Assembly (NCBI RefSeq): GCF_014873855.1
Contig: NZ_JADBEL010000023.1
Location: 1-49,796 of the forward strand
DNA: 49,796 nucleotides
Source: Sporosarcina limicola
Lineage (GTDB): Bacteria > Bacillota > Bacilli > Bacillales_A > Planococcaceae
Reading direction: 5' to 3'
The notes beneath the pieces were generated by a model. It was not told the origin of the DNA and made no database searches. It saw only the letters and a list, made by a program, of their open reading frames with translations. A program made the translations under genes and the position numbers. Below are positions 32,777-41,470 of this stretch, piece after piece; position 1 is the stretch's first letter, and each line of letters begins with the position of its first letter.

Positions 32777-33358
32777 TTGTTAAATAAAGTCTTCAGGAAA
32801 TTTAAGCAACAAGACCATGAAGCAGAGAAGACTATTTTTGATAAATACTATGAGCGTGTGTACTACGCAGCCTATTATGTCATAAAAGATCCAGATTTAG
32901 CGCAAGATATACTTCAGGAAACCTTTATGAAGGCATTTAAAAACATGCATAAAGTTCATGACGAAGAAAAAATAGGAGCGTGGCTATCAACAATCGCTAC
33001 GCGCACAGCAATCGATTACTACCGTCGAATGAAAAAGAGGAACGAATTTGTAATAGAGGACGTCTTAATGGATACAGAGTATGTTGCAACTTATCTCGAC
33101 CATATTTCGACTGTGGAAACCGTGTTGGAAGAAGCTCAGCTCAAGGCCATTTTACTTGAGGAAATTGATAAACTAAAACCGGATCATAGAGAGGCTGTGA
33201 TTCTTTACTACCTGCATGATTTAAGATATGAAGAAATTGCGGAGCTGTTGGATATGAATATAGCAACGGTAAAAACGCGGGTTTTCCGTGCGAAAAAGAA
33301 GTTGAAAGAGTCGATTGAGAAACAACCTGAACTCATGGAGGTGTTGTGGAATGTCTGA
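32777..33358 (+). CDS. ECF-type RNA polymerase sigma factor
   Basis: 193 residues from TTG 32777, with GCAGGAGGG 8 bases ahead. Region 2 is ERVYYAAYYVIKDPDLAQDI ... LQETFMKAFKNMHKVHDEEKIGAWLSTIATRTAIDYYR; region 4 is KLKPDHREAVILYYLHDLRYEEIAELLDMNIATVKTRVFRAKKKLKE. These are classic extracytoplasmic-function sigma features. It directs RNA polymerase to stress or envelope genes when its anti-sigma factor is released. The stop overlaps the next gene by 8 bases, so the two are translationally coupled. Confidence 0.92.
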   Translation: MLNKVFRKFKQQDHEAEKTIFDKYYERVYYAAYYVIKDPDLAQDILQETFMKAFKNMHKVHDEEKIGAWLSTIATRTAIDYYRRMKKRNEFVIEDVLMDTEYVATYLDHISTVETVLEEAQLKAILLEEIDKLKPDHREAVILYYLHDLRYEEIAELLDMNIATVKTRVFRAKKKLKESIEKQPELMEVLWNV

Positions 33359-34109
33359 ATCCGAAAAACATGATATGGATCAACTGATTAAGGAAACGAT
33401 GGAAGAAAAGAAAAGAGAATGCCCGCCTCCCGAACTAACATCAGCAGAAGTGTGGAAGAAGATGGAGGATAGTCGAAAGGTAACAGGCAATCTGTTAAAG
33501 AAAAAGCGTATTCCTAAAAAGGTTTTTTTGGCTGTCGCCTCTATTTTTATAGTGCTGATTATTGCGTCGTACCCGCAAAAGGGAGTTGCATTTAGCCGAT
33601 GGAGTGGGATGTTCCAGAAAGTTCAGGGTTCTGTCGTGCAATTGTTTGGAAGTTCGGGCGAGTTACCAGAAGACCAAATGAACGCTCCTGATTTTTATGT
33701 CATAGAGGATTCAGGGCCTGTTATGGTGCAGATGAACCTCGAGGAAGCGAAAAAAGTGACAAACTTCCCCATCACTATTCCAAAAGTTCCGACTGAATTT
33801 CAATTGAAACAGGTCTCCGTAATGCAAGAGAAAAGAAAAAAAAGCGATGAAATTTACTTGAACTATGTTGGCGATGAACGAGGTTTTATCATAGAGGAAA
33901 AGGCATTGAGTGGACAATTCATTTTTGGCAAGACGGTAGATATGGATGATACTAAAGTGGAGGAAGTTTTCATTAATGGTGAACAAGGGTCTCTCTTAGC
34001 GTTTAAAAATGGTGTGTACTCGCTGACTTGGATGACACAAAGTAATTACTTTCATATTGAAGGGAAACTAACAAAGGAAGAAATCATTAAAATAGCAAGC
34101 ACCATGTAG
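33351..34109 (+). CDS. Anti-sigma factor with DUF4367 C-terminal domain
   Basis: 252 residues from ATG 33351, with GGAGGTG 7 bases upstream; the longer frame from 33315 is not needed. A charged cytoplasmic segment (1-60) holds the sigma-binding part, one membrane helix follows (KKVFLAVASIFIVLIIASY), then an extracytoplasmic DUF4367-like domain ending with YSLTWMTQSNYFHIEGKLTKEEIIKIA. It holds the upstream ECF factor at the membrane. The signal for release is unknown. The overlap with the sigma gene and shared promoter confirm the pairing. Confidence 0.85.
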   Translation: MSESEKHDMDQLIKETMEEKKRECPPPELTSAEVWKKMEDSRKVTGNLLKKKRIPKKVFLAVASIFIVLIIASYPQKGVAFSRWSGMFQKVQGSVVQLFGSSGELPEDQMNAPDFYVIEDSGPVMVQMNLEEAKKVTNFPITIPKVPTEFQLKQVSVMQEKRKKSDEIYLNYVGDERGFIIEEKALSGQFIFGKTVDMDDTKVEEVFINGEQGSLLAFKNGVYSLTWMTQSNYFHIEGKLTKEEIIKIASTM

Positions 34110-34132
34110 AAGACGGGGGCATAGACCCCCGT

Positions 34133-34642
34133 TTAATTTGCGTAAATTTGATTGGATACTCTTGTGAACTGCTCGATGGTTCCATTATGACTGACGTAGT
34201 GTTCGGTTTTCGTACGATAATAATAGCCACTGACAACTTGAACATTTTTAGAATATGAAACAAAATTAGAGCTATTGTTCTTTGCTGATCCAATCGATAA
34301 AATATCGACCCATTGACTAGTGGAGGAATTCCATCTCTGCAAGTATAAAACAACGCTGATACTATCTACAGGAATGTAGGCCTTTGTATTTCCACCTATT
34401 TTAAGCGTTGTACTTGTTAGAAGTTCAATAGATGAACTACTACTCATAATATATTGAGTAGATAGGATACCAAGATCACCTGAGTTGATTTCACTACCTT
34501 CAATCGTATCATCTATTGCAGTGATGGATAGCGGTGTGAAAACAAGATTTTCTTTTTCGGCAGCTAGACCTTCATGCGCTGTCCAACCCATCATCGCAAT
34601 TGCGGCTAGCGATAGTATTGCTACTTTGTTTATTATTTTCAT
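34133..34642 (-). CDS. Secreted protein, DUF6147-like
   Basis: 169 residues from ATG 34642, with AAAGGAGTG upstream. A signal peptide (KIINKVAILSLAAIAMMGW, cleavage about 28) precedes a serine-rich, beta-strand-dominated mature domain with RSVSVVLYLQRWNSSTSQW-like pattern (actual text VVLYLQRWNSSTSQWVDI) and a final SGYYYRTKTEHYVSHNG. This agrees with small exported DUF6147 proteins of bacilli. Function unknown. It is convergent with the anti-sigma gene. Confidence 0.65.
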   Translation of the reverse strand: MKIINKVAILSLAAIAMMGWTAHEGLAAEKENLVFTPLSITAIDDTIEGSEINSGDLGILSTQYIMSSSSSIELLTSTTLKIGGNTKAYIPVDSISVVLYLQRWNSSTSQWVDILSIGSAKNNSSNFVSYSKNVQVVSGYYYRTKTEHYVSHNGTIEQFTRVSNQIYAN

Positions 34643-34907
34643 TTTTCCTACACTCCTTTAATAGTTGTTACATATTTAACGAACAGAACACAGAGATTGT
34701 TCCTAAAAAATAATTAAATAATATTATTTATGGTTTTATTGGAAAATCGTTTTTATAATCGCATTTCGACATATACCAAGGATATTCCCCGAACCGTAAT
34801 AAAATTGACAAAATAATTTCTACAAAACTGCGAACATTTCCAGGAACAGTAGACGCTCTATATGAATTAATGGTACTTTAGAAGGGAATAGAAAGGGAGG
34901 GAACACC

Positions 34908-35885
34908 ATGAGAAATAGTACTACTTTTATCCTAGGCTTCCTATTTGTCGTTTCACTCGCTGTTATTGGCATGATGGCCAACCAATTGAAAGTTAGCAAA
35001 GAAACCGCAAATCAACCTGGAGCACCAACTGAAACCGAAGCTCCAACACCACAAGTGGCAGGAATTACACACACACCACCTTCACTTGACGATGTACCCG
35101 AAGGTCCGCTTGGTGAAGCGATTCTCAGAGGGTACGAATTGACAAATGATACGTCGAACGTTTTGAGAGCGGAAGCTGCTTCTGTTGAAGATGGTGAAGC
35201 GAGAGTAAACGCATTATCTTGCACGAGTTGTCACGCAGGAGCGGGACTTGAAGAAGAAACGTCTTCACTTGTCGGCATGTCCGCAGTCTATCCGATGTTT
35301 ATCGGACGTTCTGGTCAAATCGTAACATTGGAAGAGCGCATCAACGGCTGTATGGTAAGAAGTATGAATGGTCAAAAATTCGCAGATGATGATGAAGATT
35401 TGGATGCGATGGTTGCTTATTTGACTTACATATCCGAAGGGATTCCTGTTGGCGCGGAGCTTCCGTGGCGCGGCCAGAGTGACATGAAAGACGTACCGAC
35501 TCCTAGTGTAGCTGATGGTGAGGAACTTTATCAGCAATCTTGTATTGCATGTCATGCGGGAGATGGTTCTGGAACAGGATCTAACTCGGGACCAGCATTA
35601 TGGGGCGATGAATCGTTTAACGATGGAGCAGGAATTGCGCGTGTGTCAAAAATGGCTGGGTATATCAAAAACAATATGCCTATTGGCGCGGCAAACACTT
35701 TGTCAGACCAGGAAGCAAGCGATCTAGCGGCATTCATTTTGTCACAGGATCGGCCGGAATGGGGAAAACATGATAAAGATTGGCCAGGAGGTGGACGTCC
35801 TTCTGATATTATGACAAAAGAACTTCGTCAACAAGTGAAAGACGGTACAGTCGATTGGGATGAAGTGCTTGGAAAGAATAAATAA
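34908..35885 (+). CDS. Dihaem cytochrome c resembling thiosulfate dehydrogenase TsdA
   Basis: 325 residues from ATG 34908, after AGGGAGGG. An N-terminal membrane anchor (about 7-24) leads to an external part with two haem c sites, CTSCH at 105-109 and CIACH at 212-216. Between them lies the TsdA-like stretch LEERINGCMVRSMNG with Cys148, which matches the position of the haem-ligating cysteine of TsdA, and YLTYISEGIPVG. TsdA joins two thiosulfate into tetrathionate or the reverse. As a Gram-positive it would be tethered outside the membrane. It is monocistronic with its own terminator. Confidence 0.75.
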   Translation: MRNSTTFILGFLFVVSLAVIGMMANQLKVSKETANQPGAPTETEAPTPQVAGITHTPPSLDDVPEGPLGEAILRGYELTNDTSNVLRAEAASVEDGEARVNALSCTSCHAGAGLEEETSSLVGMSAVYPMFIGRSGQIVTLEERINGCMVRSMNGQKFADDDEDLDAMVAYLTYISEGIPVGAELPWRGQSDMKDVPTPSVADGEELYQQSCIACHAGDGSGTGSNSGPALWGDESFNDGAGIARVSKMAGYIKNNMPIGAANTLSDQEASDLAAFILSQDRPEWGKHDKDWPGGGRPSDIMTKELRQQVKDGTVDWDEVLGKNK

Positions 35886-35928
35886 GTAAAATTTTTGTGG
35901 TCAACCACTGTTGGTAGTTATGAATATG

Positions 35929-35960
35929 AAACCCTCCCTGATAGTTTGGGAGGGTTTTAT
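35929..35960 (+). terminator. Terminator of the cytochrome gene
   Basis: AAACCCTCCC (35929-35938) pairs with GGGAGGGTTT (35948-35957), followed by TATT. Confidence 0.8.
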
Positions 35961-36019
35961 TATATCGAAGGGTTCTTGATCCATGGAGACAATGCGCATG
36001 GATATCGTTACTGTGTCAG

Positions 36020-37225
36020 TTACATACTGGATGGCCAATGTTCAAGGGATTCAACCATCTCCTGCAGCAATTCATCCGCTGAAATCGTCGGTTCTCCGCC
36101 ACCTTGGACAAATGCATCACTGCCTCCGCCTTTGCCATTGATAGCTGGAAGTATGGCAGATGCGACCTGCTTCATGCTCGTTTCCACGGATGCGCCCCGT
36201 GCCGCGACAAATTGTAGACGACCATCACTTTCGGCGACTAGCAGAACGATGATATCAGCTGTTTCTGCTACAAGCAGCTTAGATAGTTTTTGCAGTTCCT
36301 GTACGGTACGATTTGCAAAAGAGGCCTTTACGATGCCGTCCTCCTGTTTGTTCAATAAATCTTTCGCCTCGAATGTCAAAATTGTTTCACGCATTTCCTT
36401 CAACGATTTCTCAAGAAAATGATTCGACTCCAACAATTTCTCTACAGAGGCGGCAACACCGTCTTCCGGAGCACTTAACAACTTCGACGTGGCTGCCAAC
36501 TCTCGATTTTTCTTATGCAATTGTTCTACTACACGACCACCACAAACAAAATGCACCCGAACTTTCCGCTTTTCTTTCTCTGTCGATAAAATCTTTAACA
36601 CACCCACTTCACCCGTTGAACTCGGATGCGTTCCGCCACAGCCGTTATAATCGAGATCGGGAATGATAACAAGTCGGATTTCGTCTGACACCGCAAGTTG
36701 CTTGCGTAGTGAATAGTTGTCTAACTCGTTCTCCGTTACCCACTTCGTCTCAATCAGCCGATTTTCTACAATGATAACATTAGCCAGTTTTTCTGCCGCA
36801 TCCAATTGCTCGAGTGAAACGCCCTCCACAGCTAAGTCAATCGAGACAATTTCTTTCCCCAAATGGAAACTCACTGTCGGAAATCCGAACAACTCAACAA
36901 ACGCCGCTGTTAGTATATGCTGGCCCGCATGCTGCTGCATATGATCAAACCTGCGCTCCCAATCGACGACACCAACCACTTCATCTGTGGAATCAAGAAC
37001 TTCCTCCATTGTATGACGGATTTCACCCTCCACTTCCTCCACATTTAGGACGCGAACACCATTCAACGTACCTGTATCATATGGTTGCCCACCACCCGTT
37101 GGATAAAAAGCGGTGTTCTCCAACACGACATATGAATTGCTGTCTGTATCTTGGGAGGATTTCACAATCGAACTCGAAAACGTTTTACAATATGGATTTT
37201 CATAATACAGTCGATTTTTTAACAT
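36020..37225 (-). CDS. Alanyl-tRNA editing protein (AlaX-L type) with DHHA1 domain
   Basis: 401 residues from ATG 37225. The N-terminal part resembles the C-terminal core of AlaRS, with the zinc/editing motifs HMQQHAGQHILTAAF (HxxxH) and CGGTHPSSTGEVG. The C-terminal part is a DHHA1 domain (GGKGGGSDAFVQGGGE, the GGG signature). Such proteins hydrolyse mischarged Ser- or Gly-tRNA-Ala in trans. All metal ligands are present. It is transcribed alone and convergent with the cytochrome gene. Confidence 0.9.
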   Translation of the reverse strand: MLKNRLYYENPYCKTFSSSIVKSSQDTDSNSYVVLENTAFYPTGGGQPYDTGTLNGVRVLNVEEVEGEIRHTMEEVLDSTDEVVGVVDWERRFDHMQQHAGQHILTAAFVELFGFPTVSFHLGKEIVSIDLAVEGVSLEQLDAAEKLANVIIVENRLIETKWVTENELDNYSLRKQLAVSDEIRLVIIPDLDYNGCGGTHPSSTGEVGVLKILSTEKEKRKVRVHFVCGGRVVEQLHKKNRELAATSKLLSAPEDGVAASVEKLLESNHFLEKSLKEMRETILTFEAKDLLNKQEDGIVKASFANRTVQELQKLSKLLVAETADIIVLLVAESDGRLQFVAARGASVETSMKQVASAILPAINGKGGGSDAFVQGGGEPTISADELLQEMVESLEHWPSSM

Positions 37226-37351
37226 AAGACCAACCCCTACTCGTTATTTCCCCTTATCTTATCACGAGTAAATAGAAGAGAGCCAAAATCACGAAACTTC
37301 AGACTTTATTTGGCGTATCAGCTCAACATTTTTCCGGAAGGAGATAGAACT

Positions 37352-38320
37352 TTAGTATTTAGTTGATTTCTTATTAGCTTCAATTGTTTTTGCCCATGCC
37401 GGCTTTTTCGACCAAATCGTAGCGAGGATTGGACCGGAAATATTATGCCAAACTGCAGCAAGCGCACTAGGCAATGCAGCCAGTGGACCAAAGTGTGCTG
37501 ACGCCAACGCCACGCCTAATGCGGAGTTTTGCATGCCCACCTCTATGGAAATGGCTCTACGATCACTTTCGTTTAATCCCATTGCTAAGGCCGTGAAGTA
37601 ACCCAATAGTAGACCTACCGCATTGTGAATCATAACGGCGATGAAAATAAGGAATCCCGCTGATGCGATATTTGCTACATTTCCTGACACGACTGCGGAT
37701 ACGATAATGATAATCGCGACGACAGATATAAGAGGAACGACTGTGATGCCTCTATCTACAAATGTTGGTAGGACTTTGCGCGCCAACAAACCTAAAACGA
37801 TGGGAATGATGATGACTTGAATAATCGTTTTAAACATGGACATTGCATCCACAGGCATCCATTGCCCAGCCAGTAATAGCAAAAGAAGTGGCGTGACAAT
37901 CGGTGCAAGTAGTGTGGAGAAAGAAGTCATCGTGATGGACAAGGGCAGATTCCCTTTCGCCAAATAAACCATGACGTTTGAAGCGGTTCCACCCGGCACA
38001 GAGCCGAGCAGGACCAAGCCCGCGGCCAGTTCAGCCGGTAGTTTCATGATGTAGGCAATCGCGAAAGCAGCAAGCGGCATAATGATGAACTGTGCACAAA
38101 CTCCCATGATAACAGGGATCGGTTTCGTTACGACAAGTTTGAAGTCGACAGCTTTGAGCGTCAACCCCATCCCGAACATAACGACGCCAAGCAGAATGGC
38201 TATATAGCCTTTAAAAAATAGGAAAGGGGCAGGGAACATGAAAGCGACGACGGCCATAAGGATGACCCAAAAGGCAAAGTATTTCCCTGCGAACGTACTG
38301 ATAGATTCTAAAGCTTTCAT
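37352..38320 (-). CDS. BASS-family (bile acid:Na+ symporter-like) transporter
   Basis: 322 residues from ATG 38320. Nine to ten hydrophobic segments. The two unwound-helix signatures of the family are present: GSVPGGTASNVMVYLAKGNL (sodium-site region) and EVGMQNSALGVALASAHFG. BASS proteins take up bile acids, pantoate, pyruvate or other organic anions with sodium. The start overlaps the stop of the upstream flavoprotein gene by 4 bases (ATGA), indicating one operon, so the substrate is likely a 2-hydroxy acid or its keto product. This substrate is inferred from context. Confidence 0.88.
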   Translation of the reverse strand: MKALESISTFAGKYFAFWVILMAVVAFMFPAPFLFFKGYIAILLGVVMFGMGLTLKAVDFKLVVTKPIPVIMGVCAQFIIMPLAAFAIAYIMKLPAELAAGLVLLGSVPGGTASNVMVYLAKGNLPLSITMTSFSTLLAPIVTPLLLLLLAGQWMPVDAMSMFKTIIQVIIIPIVLGLLARKVLPTFVDRGITVVPLISVVAIIIIVSAVVSGNVANIASAGFLIFIAVMIHNAVGLLLGYFTALAMGLNESDRRAISIEVGMQNSALGVALASAHFGPLAALPSALAAVWHNISGPILATIWSKKPAWAKTIEANKKSTKY

Positions 38321-39717
38321 AAGTTTACACCTTGCTCTTCCAGTTTCACTATTTTATTTGGATTTAAAAGATTGTTCGGGTCGAGTGCGAGTTTAATCTT
38401 TTCCATGACTAGCAATGCGGCACCGTGTTCAATGGCCTGGTATTTCAGTTTTCCTATGCCGACACCGTGTTCACCCGTGCATGTTCCATCCCGTTCAAGT
38501 GCGTACATGACAATCAGTTCGTTCAACTGGTTCGCTTTAGCGACCTCTTCTGGATTATCCATATCCATCATGACAAGTGCGTGAAAGTTTCCGTCGCCAA
38601 CATGACCGACGATTCCGCCGGGAAGACCGAAAGCATCCAGTTGTTGACGTGCATAGTGGACCGCATTTGCCAACTCTGAAATCGGAACGCAAACATCGGT
38701 GACCATCATTTTCTTTCCAGGGTACCCATGGATATAAGCATAAGCCAAGTTATGTCGCGCATCCCACAGCTTGTTGCGGGCAGCGTTATCCTTCTCGAAT
38801 GCAATGCTTTGACAATGATGATCCTCCACAATTTCTTTCATGAATTCAATATCTTGTTTGAGTCCCGCTTCATTCCCATGAAACTCCATGAATAGCGTCG
38901 GTTCTTCCTTATAGTTGGTTTCGCTATGGAGGTTTGCCTGTTTCATTGATACTTCATCGACAAGTTCCACCCGTGCGATTGGAATACCGGCTTGTAAAAT
39001 GGAAACGACAGCCTCAACCGCGTCATTAATTGACAGGAAAGATGCTCTTGCGGCCATGACGTGCTCCGGAATCCCATATACGCGAAGCGTCAATTCCGTA
39101 AAACAGCCGAGCGTCCCTTCAGAACCGACAAAAAGGCCATTTAAATGATAGCCAGAGGAGGATTTTGCGGCCAAGTTGCCTGTATGGATGATTGTCCCGT
39201 CGGCAAGGACTACTTCTAAATCACGTACCTGATCCCTCATGACGCCGTATTTGACAGACGTCGTTCCACTGGCATTCGTAGCTGCCATGCCACCTAACGT
39301 TGCATCAGCACCTGGATCAACAGAGAAAAAGAGTCCATACTTTTTTAGCTCTTGGTTCAACTGCGTGCGGGTTACGCCTGGTTGTACTTTGACGAGAAGG
39401 TCGTTTGCCTTGATTTCCAACACCTTGTTCATCATTGAAAAATCGATTGTGATGCCGTTATCGTAGGGAATAACATGACCTTCCAAGCTTGTTCCAAGAC
39501 CGAATGGGACAATGGGTACTTGGTGGGTTTGTGCCAACTTCATGATTTTACTCACGTCTTCGGCACTTGTCGGGAATACGACAATACTTGGAAGACTCAT
39601 TGCGTGGTATGATTCGTCCCTACCATGCAACTCACGTATTGCCTGGTTTATGGACACTTGATCGTCCGATAGGATTTCTTTCAAAGCTTCTACTAAACTT
39701 TCGGTTGCAATGGTCAT
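38317..39717 (-). CDS. FAD-linked D-2-hydroxyacid oxidase/dehydrogenase (GlcD / D-lactate dehydrogenase type)
   Basis: 466 residues from ATG 39717 behind AGAGGAGC. The PCMH-type FAD domain is at about 35-215 (VVFPTSAEDVSKIMKLAQTH, VPFGLGTSLEGH, DPGADATLGGMAATNASGT), and the C-terminal FAD_oxidase_C domain carries HVGDGNFH and GEHGVGIGK, which hold catalytic histidines. These enzymes oxidise glycolate or D-lactate and pass electrons to quinone or ferredoxin. It forms an operon with a BASS transporter and is divergent from a FadR-type regulator; two operator-like palindromes lie in between. D-lactate or glycolate are both possible. Confidence 0.9.
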   Translation of the reverse strand: MTIATESLVEALKEILSDDQVSINQAIRELHGRDESYHAMSLPSIVVFPTSAEDVSKIMKLAQTHQVPIVPFGLGTSLEGHVIPYDNGITIDFSMMNKVLEIKANDLLVKVQPGVTRTQLNQELKKYGLFFSVDPGADATLGGMAATNASGTTSVKYGVMRDQVRDLEVVLADGTIIHTGNLAAKSSSGYHLNGLFVGSEGTLGCFTELTLRVYGIPEHVMAARASFLSINDAVEAVVSILQAGIPIARVELVDEVSMKQANLHSETNYKEEPTLFMEFHGNEAGLKQDIEFMKEIVEDHHCQSIAFEKDNAARNKLWDARHNLAYAYIHGYPGKKMMVTDVCVPISELANAVHYARQQLDAFGLPGGIVGHVGDGNFHALVMMDMDNPEEVAKANQLNELIVMYALERDGTCTGEHGVGIGKLKYQAIEHGAALLVMEKIKLALDPNNLLNPNKIVKLEEQGVNL

Positions 39718-39781
39718 TGTATTTGCTCCTCTATATAATTGACTTCTCTGAATTCAGTGTTCAGAATGATATCGTGAGTTA

Positions 39782-39824
39782 TGGTTATACCAAAAGGTTA
39801 AAAATAAATTTTTGGTCCAACCAA
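39782..39824. promoter_or_regulatory. Two FadR/GntR-type operator sites (TGGT-N3-ACCA)
   Basis: TGGT-TAT-ACCA lies at 39782-39792 and TTGGT-CCA-ACCAA at 39812-39824. Both match the TGGTnnnACCA core recognised by PdhR/LldR/GlcC-like FadR-subfamily regulators. Their centres are 31 bp apart, about three turns, and both lie between the divergent flavoprotein operon and the regulator gene. Binding is inferred from this match. Confidence 0.65.
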
Positions 39825-39839
39825 CCAAACTACGTACGT

Positions 39840-39857
39840 ACTATTATATATAATAGT
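39840..39857. repeat. 18-bp perfect AT-rich palindrome in the divergent promoter region
   Basis: ACTATTATATATAATAGT is its own reverse complement, preceded by TACGTACGTA. It may be part of a promoter or a further protein site for the regulator gene. Confidence 0.4.
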
Positions 39858-39952
39858 CTGAAGAAAGCAATAGATAACTTTGAATGTATTGAATATTAAA
39901 TTGTTCACAGGTATCATTTAGGAAAGAAATCAATTCGGTAGGGGTGACACTA

Positions 39953-40672
39953 TTGATTCCACAGAAGAAAAGAATGTATGAAGTGATTGTCAGCAAAATT
40001 GAGGACTTCCTGTTGGATGAGGGAATGGAAGCAGGTGATAGATTACCTTCCGAAAGGGAATTGGCGATTATGTTTACTGTTAGTAGGACGTCTGTCAGAG
40101 AGGCACTTCGAGCACTGGAGCTTAGCGGTGCAATTGAAATTCGGCAAAGAGGCGGCAGCTTCCTGAAAACACCGAAAATAGGTAGGGTCCATGAAGAGAT
40201 TTCCGCGGCAATTATTGAGAAGGAAAAACATCTTGTCTATGAAATGTTGGAGCTGCGCCGTGCACTTGAAGTGGAATCTGTTTCACTTGCTGCACAAAGG
40301 GCGAAAACTGCAGATTTGGAAAAAATCAGACAAGCGCTTGAAAATATGGCCATTTCAGCGACTGATATTGAGGCAGGTGTGCAGGCAGATTTGCAGTTCC
40401 ATATGAGCATCGTAGAAGCAACGCATAATACAATTTTCATTCAACTAACCCAAACACTGGCCGAACATATGGAAGATACGATACGAGTAACTCGGAAATA
40501 TCGATTTTTAGATATGAATCGTTACGAAGAAACATTTGAAGAACATAAAGCAATCTATTTGGCGATTGCTTCGGGAGATCAGGAAAAGGCAAAACGACTA
40601 ATGGAAGATCATATTCTGGGTATAAGAAGGGAGTTGAGTGAGTCGTTTTTGTCGGGGAGTATAGGGGAATAA
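39953..40672 (+). CDS. FadR-subfamily GntR transcriptional regulator
   Basis: 239 residues from TTG 39953, with AGGGGTG 6 bases ahead; GTG 39944 is the alternative start. N-terminal winged helix-turn-helix (GDRLPSERELAIMFTVSRTSVREALRALELSGAIEIRQRGG) is the GntR signature. The C-terminal FCD domain has the metal/ligand residues D, H and H in QADLQFHMSIVEATHN and FEEHKAIYLAIASGD. Such regulators (LldR, GlcC, PdhR) respond to lactate, glycolate or pyruvate. It is divergent from the flavoprotein/BASS operon with matching operator sites, so it is very likely its regulator. Confidence 0.9.
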   Translation: MIPQKKRMYEVIVSKIEDFLLDEGMEAGDRLPSERELAIMFTVSRTSVREALRALELSGAIEIRQRGGSFLKTPKIGRVHEEISAAIIEKEKHLVYEMLELRRALEVESVSLAAQRAKTADLEKIRQALENMAISATDIEAGVQADLQFHMSIVEATHNTIFIQLTQTLAEHMEDTIRVTRKYRFLDMNRYEETFEEHKAIYLAIASGDQEKAKRLMEDHILGIRRELSESFLSGSIGE

Positions 40673-40681
40673 AAGAAAATC

Positions 40682-40749
40682 TAATAAATTCCGATTACTT
40701 GATAGCTTTTTGTACTTAAAAACGAATTAGCAAGTAAGAGTCTTTTCGG
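40682..40749 (+). promoter_or_regulatory. Duplicated promoter block, copy 1 (before the lipoprotein gene)
   Basis: TAATAAATTCCGATTACTTG continues with ATAGCTTTT, then AAAACGAATTAG. The match to 41391-41458 is nearly complete over 50 bases. TTGATA (40699-40704) and ACGAAT (40722-40727) are 17 bases apart and could serve as a promoter for sigma-A or, given the CGAAT, an ECF factor. Confidence 0.5.
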
Positions 40750-40811
40750 GTGTGAATGAAACCTTTATTTGCAATACCCGTCTACTCGGATAAAGGGGAA
40801 ATGAAATTGTT

Positions 40812-41306
40812 ATGAAGAAATACTTAATCTTACTAATAATTGTATGTTCTACCTTAATGGGTTGTAATCAAAAAGCAGAAGAAGGTAGGTATGATGAAAA
40901 AGAACTAACGGGCAAACCGGCATTACACAAATTTGATTTTAATAATCATGGATTCCCACCATATCCACCTGGTTTTATTAAAGTCGATGAAACTAGATCC
41001 AAAATGGAAATGGGCGGTTTTCGATGGGAAAAAGGAAATACGACTACTCTAACTGATGCAGCATCTCCACAGCAAATTGCAGAAAACTTCAAAGCAATTG
41101 TCTTAGAACCGAATAGCAAAGTGAACATCCAGATAGAGCAAGATCCGGCTTTAAGCGCATATTTATGGGATTCCGAAAGGGAGAAAGTGACTATAGAAGG
41201 AACCCAAATTACAATACCCACAAACAAGGGCCGATATATTTACGAAGTAGTAGCCAAATGGTCTAACGGTGAAGTATCCTATACAATTGTTGTGGAAGTT
41301 GAATAA
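40812..41306 (+). CDS. Lipoprotein of unknown function
   Basis: 164 residues from ATG 40812. The signal KKYLILLIIVCSTLMGC has the lipobox LMGC. The mature chain contains NNHGFPPYPPGF and a beta-rich end (GRYIYEVVAKWSNGEVSYTI) suggesting a small Ig-like domain. No family is recognised. The promoter block ahead is duplicated in front of the next operon (ECF sigma at 41471), which suggests that the lipoprotein is expressed under the same signal, perhaps as a target of that sigma factor. Confidence 0.7.
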   Translation: MKKYLILLIIVCSTLMGCNQKAEEGRYDEKELTGKPALHKFDFNNHGFPPYPPGFIKVDETRSKMEMGGFRWEKGNTTTLTDAASPQQIAENFKAIVLEPNSKVNIQIEQDPALSAYLWDSEREKVTIEGTQITIPTNKGRYIYEVVAKWSNGEVSYTIVVEVE

Positions 41307-41333
41307 TGCCTATGCAATTAAGATAGAGCTGTG

Positions 41334-41366
41334 AAAAAAGAGTATCAATCGATGCTCTTTTTTTCG
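41334..41366 (+). terminator. Terminator of the lipoprotein gene
   Basis: AAAGAGTATC pairs with GATGCTCTTT (one G-T type mismatch), followed by TTTTT. Confidence 0.75.
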
Positions 41367-41390
41367 TGAATATTTACTCATAAACAAGTT

Positions 41391-41458
41391 TAACAAATTC
41401 CGATTACTTGATAGCTTTTCGTATTTAAAAACGAATTAGTAGGTAAGGGCCCTTTGGA
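41391..41458 (+). promoter_or_regulatory. Duplicated promoter block, copy 2 (before the ECF sigma operon)
   Basis: Partner of 40682-40749. TTGATA (41408-41413) and ACGAAT (41431-41436) keep the 17-base spacing. Conservation in both copies covers just the promoter-sized region. Confidence 0.5.
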
Positions 41459-41470
41459 AAGGAGTTAATA

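Noticed and set aside
36313..37227. Plus-strand ORFs inside the AlaX-like gene
   Set aside because: They are shadows of the minus-strand editing protein, which has complete HxxxH and CGGTH motifs.
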